Of a DNA stretch of 6,078 nucleotides, positions 4,303 through 6,078 are shown piece after piece. The notes under the pieces are model-generated. The model saw only the letters and a list, made by a program, of their open reading frames with translations, made no database searches and was not told where the DNA came from. The position numbers and the translations under genes were made by a program. The stretch is from positions 1 to 6,078 of the forward strand of contig JANXDV010000063.1 in assembly GCA_025058955.1 (NCBI GenBank). Reading direction: 5' to 3'. Origin of the DNA: Archaeoglobaceae archaeon. GTDB taxonomy: Archaea; Halobacteriota; Archaeoglobi; Archaeoglobales; Archaeoglobaceae. The first letter of the stretch is position 1. Each line of letters begins with the position of its first letter.

Positions 4303-5529
4303 ATGAAGGTGCGAATCCCAAGTTATATATGGCAAGACAAAGAGATCGAATTGGAATTTCCTGAGAACTGGGAAGTGAAGGTTCTAAGAATGAATGGAGA
4401 CGATTGCCAAGCTTTAAGTAGAGAAGAAATGCTAAAGGCGATTAGAAACCCAATTGCTTCCAAATCTTTGCAAAAGCTTGCCGAAAGCAAAGATTCCGCG
4501 GTGATCATTTTCGATGATCTAACGAGACCCACAAAAGTGGGCGAGATCGCAGAACTCGTTCTAGAAGAGATCAAGCTGAAAGAAGTGACTTTTATTTGTG
4601 CAAACGGTGCTCATGGAACTTTTGACAGAGAAGATTTTGTTTTTAAGCTTGGTGAGAGAATCGTAGAAAACTATCCAGTTTTCAACCACAACCCATATCA
4701 AAATCTGGATTATCTGGGCGAGACCTCCTTTGGAACTCCAGTTGAAATAAATGCAGAGGTGATGAGCTATCCACTTAAGATTGCAATTGGATCAATTTTA
4801 CCTCATTTCCAGTTCGGCTTTGGTGGTGGAGCTAAAATAATTCTCCCCGGTGTTGCTGGAATCAGGAGCATAGTATACAACCACGGAATTCTTGGTGGCT
4901 GGGGAACTGTGCAGAAGTTCAGAGATGTTCATCCAACATGTAATATGGCTTATGGTAGGGTTAACGAGGAGAACATCCAACGCAGAGATGCTGAAGAGGC
5001 TGCGAGAATGGCAAAGCTGGATTTCATAATAAACGTGCTGATCAACACAAGAAGAGATTCGACACATCTTTTTGCTGGCGATGTTGTGGAAGCTCAAAGA
5101 AAGGGTGCCGAATTGGCAAGAGAGCATTATTCTACTCCAATAGAATTCGATTTCGATGTTGTTGTTGCAAATGCGTATTCGAAGGCAAATGAGGCAACAC
5201 TCGCAACTTGGACAACAATTTGCTTGAAGGAAGGTGGAACTTTCGTTCTCGTATGCAATCCAAAAGGTGGACAAGTGAGCCATTATGTGCATGGGAGATG
5301 GGGGATGCGAAAGAAGGGTGGAACGCTTTATTTGTCACCACCAGAAATGCTTAATAAAGCTGGAAAGGTAATTTTATTCTCAGAATTCCACGAAAAACAG
5401 CCAGCTTTCGAAGTTGTGCATGAAAATGCGGTGAAGGTTAAAACTTGGGAAGAAGTTCTCGAAGAGCTTGGAAGGGAGAAGAAAAGGGTTGCTGTTTTTC
5501 CTGATGCAACGATTCAGAAGCCTTTCTGA
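4303..5529 (+). CDS. LarA-family nickel-pincer racemase/epimerase homologue (DUF2088)
   Basis: This 408-residue protein matches lactate racemase LarA over its length. Visible motifs are FDDLTRPT (D72, R75), CANGAHGTFDRED (H104), ILPHFQFGFGGGAKIILPG (H168, K178), and IVYNHGILGG (H194). The H168-K178-H194 spacing equals that of Lactobacillus LarA H174-K184-H200, where Lys carries the nickel-pincer nucleotide, the last His binds nickel, and His108/His174 act as acid-base pair. The protein thus probably binds the cofactor and moves hydrogen at the alpha carbon of a hydroxyacid. The second domain differs: the usual GYPKD...YQ...K block reads NAYSKANEATLATWT, so lactate may not be the substrate. 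No larB/C/E genes lie in this window; cofactor genes must be elsewhere. Co-transcription with the flavoenzyme is likely. Confidence 0.85.
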   Translation: MKVRIPSYIWQDKEIELEFPENWEVKVLRMNGDDCQALSREEMLKAIRNPIASKSLQKLAESKDSAVIIFDDLTRPTKVGEIAELVLEEIKLKEVTFICANGAHGTFDREDFVFKLGERIVENYPVFNHNPYQNLDYLGETSFGTPVEINAEVMSYPLKIAIGSILPHFQFGFGGGAKIILPGVAGIRSIVYNHGILGGWGTVQKFRDVHPTCNMAYGRVNEENIQRRDAEEAARMAKLDFIINVLINTRRDSTHLFAGDVVEAQRKGAELAREHYSTPIEFDFDVVVANAYSKANEATLATWTTICLKEGGTFVLVCNPKGGQVSHYVHGRWGMRKKGGTLYLSPPEMLNKAGKVILFSEFHEKQPAFEVVHENAVKVKTWEEVLEELGREKKRVAVFPDATIQKPF

Positions 5530-5531
5530 TA

Positions 5532-5559
5532 AGTTTTTTGAAATTTTGCCAAATTTTTT
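5532..5559 (+). terminator. T-rich terminator after the LarA-like gene
   Basis: Two runs of six T's (about 5534-5539 and 5554-5559) with a shorter TTTT between them directly follow the stop codon. There is no evident hairpin, as usual for archaeal termination. The remainder of the gap up to 5650 is AT-rich and I see nothing else in it. Confidence 0.5.
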
Positions 5560-5651
5560 ACAATGGATTAAGTTTTAATACAAAAAGTGTTACTAAATCA
5601 AAAACTCTTATTTTCAATCAAATTCATTTTCTACATGCAAGCAAATAGCAA

Positions 5652-5664
5652 AAAAATTATATTG
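5652..5664 (+). promoter_or_regulatory. Probable promoter of the microprotein/membrane-protein operon
   Basis: AAAAATTATATTG contains a TATA-like AATTATATT centred near 5659. Transcription would start near 5685, close to the Shine-Dalgarno site and about 8 nt before the ATG at 5693. Confidence 0.45.
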
Positions 5665-5683
5665 CAATAGCTTAACATAGATT

Positions 5684-5689
5684 GGTGAG
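5684..5689 (+). promoter_or_regulatory. Shine-Dalgarno site of the cysteine-rich microprotein
   Basis: GGTGAG lies 3 nt before ATG 5693. The combination of this site and the TATA box is the main reason for calling such a short frame a gene. Confidence 0.55.
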
Positions 5690-5692
5690 AGC

Positions 5693-5794
5693 ATGAGCAG
5701 TGAGATCTGTTATGTTTTGTGCAGATCTTCTGCAAAAGAGCTCTGTGAAAGTCCAAGTGATCTCATCTGTAAGCGTGCGGGTTATTGCGGGTGA
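5693..5794 (+). CDS. 33-residue cysteine-rich microprotein
   Basis: The frame begins MSSEICYVLCRSSAKE and ends CKRAGYCG. Five of 33 residues are cysteine (C6, C10, C18, C26, C32), spaced C-x3-C-x7-C-x7-C-x5-C. No signal peptide or membrane segment is seen. It has its own TATA box and GGTGAG, and its last codons contain the ribosome site of the next gene, a membrane protein starting 6 nt later. The arrangement suggests a small metal-binding or redox partner of that protein, but this is inference. I recognise no family, and the short length means chance cannot be excluded, although promoter, ribosome site and coupling argue for a real gene. Confidence 0.55.
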   Translation: MSSEICYVLCRSSAKELCESPSDLICKRAGYCG

Positions 5795-5795
5795 G
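5789..5795 (+). promoter_or_regulatory. Shine-Dalgarno site of the membrane protein gene
   Basis: GGGTGAG overlaps the last codon and stop of the microprotein and sits 5 nt before ATG 5801, implying coupled translation. Confidence 0.65.
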
Positions 5796-5800
5796 CTTTT

Positions 5801-6078
5801 ATGAAGATCTCTAAGAGGGATCTAATCGGAATCATTCTCTCCTTCCTCTTTTTATCTACTTCCGCATTCGCCTTTGCAATTGATTCCGCCTTACTTAACT
5901 TAGCCCTAGCCTCCTTAATACTTTTCTTCTTAACTCTACTAATTCTCGCTCTGTGGGATTTCGTTGCTAAGAGTAAATTCAGCTTCACAGCTCTTGGCTT
6001 CATCTTAACTTTCCTATTGCTCTTCACTTCTATACCTCAAATATTTCTCTTTGCCCTCTTCTTCTCCTTCGTCGCCCT
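5801..6078 (+). CDS. Polytopic membrane protein, N-terminal part only
   Basis: At least 92 codons are visible and the frame runs off the right edge. After a basic start (MKISKRD) the sequence is almost wholly hydrophobic: about residues 8-27 (ends STSAFAFA, which could be a first helix or a signal peptide), 29-53 (LLNLALASLILFFLTLLILA), then a short polar loop WDFVAKSKFS, and about 62-92 (ALGFILTFLLLFTSIPQ and on), probably two more helices. This predicts three to four membrane spans so far. The coding strand is pyrimidine-rich, unlike its neighbours, as expected for Leu/Phe-rich protein. ATG 5801 is supported by GGGTGAG. No family recognised; it forms an operon with the cysteine-rich microprotein. 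Confidence 0.75.
   Translation, partial: MKISKRDLIGIILSFLFLSTSAFAFAIDSALLNLALASLILFFLTLLILALWDFVAKSKFSFTALGFILTFLLLFTSIPQIFLFALFFSFVA

Noticed and set aside
4798..5341. Minus-strand frames opposite the LarA-like gene
   Set aside because: They are antisense shadows; the plus-strand frame holds the conserved His/Lys motifs and a full-length family match.
5782..6027. Minus-strand basic frame of 81 codons
   Set aside because: Lys/Arg-rich complement of a Leu/Phe-rich membrane protein whose start has a good Shine-Dalgarno site; no promoter is seen on the minus strand.

Overview
The window looks like a chromosomal segment of a hyperthermophilic euryarchaeon, most likely of the Archaeoglobales. 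The evidence is BRE/TATA-type promoters, GGTGA/GGAGGTGA Shine-Dalgarno sites, purine-rich coding strands, an archaeal UPF0179 gene, and an hsp20 promoter carrying the palindrome CTAAC-N5-GTTAG that I recall as the binding site of the Archaeoglobus heat-shock regulator HSR1. GC content is about 40% by eye. The genus is an inference.

Layout. (1) Bases 1-834, plus strand: the 3' end of a gene with a nuclease-dead-looking SNase-like OB fold overlaps by 8 bp a gene resembling MjaI-family restriction endonucleases (CTAG-type). The latter is broken by a one-base frameshift in a T-run. This looks like the end of a restriction-modification cassette whose methyltransferase should lie to the left. CTAG occurs only about three times in the whole window. 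(2) Bases 835-1260: no confident gene. The minus strand holds short protein-like frames that look like gene remains or microproteins. (3) Bases 1314-1775, plus: UPF0179 protein with two four-cysteine half-domains. It ends tail-to-tail, overlapping 12 bp, with a minus-strand metallo-beta-lactamase-fold hydrolase (1764-2387). (4) Bases 2388-2482: divergent promoter region for the hydrolase and hsp20, with the heat-shock operator between the hsp20 TATA box and its start. (5) Bases 2483-2890: small heat-shock protein. (6) Bases 2966-5529: two-gene operon of a flavin NADH oxidase/CoA-disulfide reductase-type enzyme and a LarA-family (nickel-pincer nucleotide) racemase/epimerase homologue. (7) Bases 5693-6078: a 33-residue cysteine-rich microprotein with its own promoter, tightly coupled to a polytopic membrane protein that runs off the right edge.

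How the genes relate. The flavoenzyme and LarA-like protein are 8 bp apart and probably co-transcribed, which suggests linked redox and hydroxyacid chemistry. The LarA-like protein keeps the nickel-cofactor residues but appears to lose the lactate-pocket motif, so its substrate is open. The restriction remnant, the heat-shock gene and the microprotein/membrane pair appear to be independent units.
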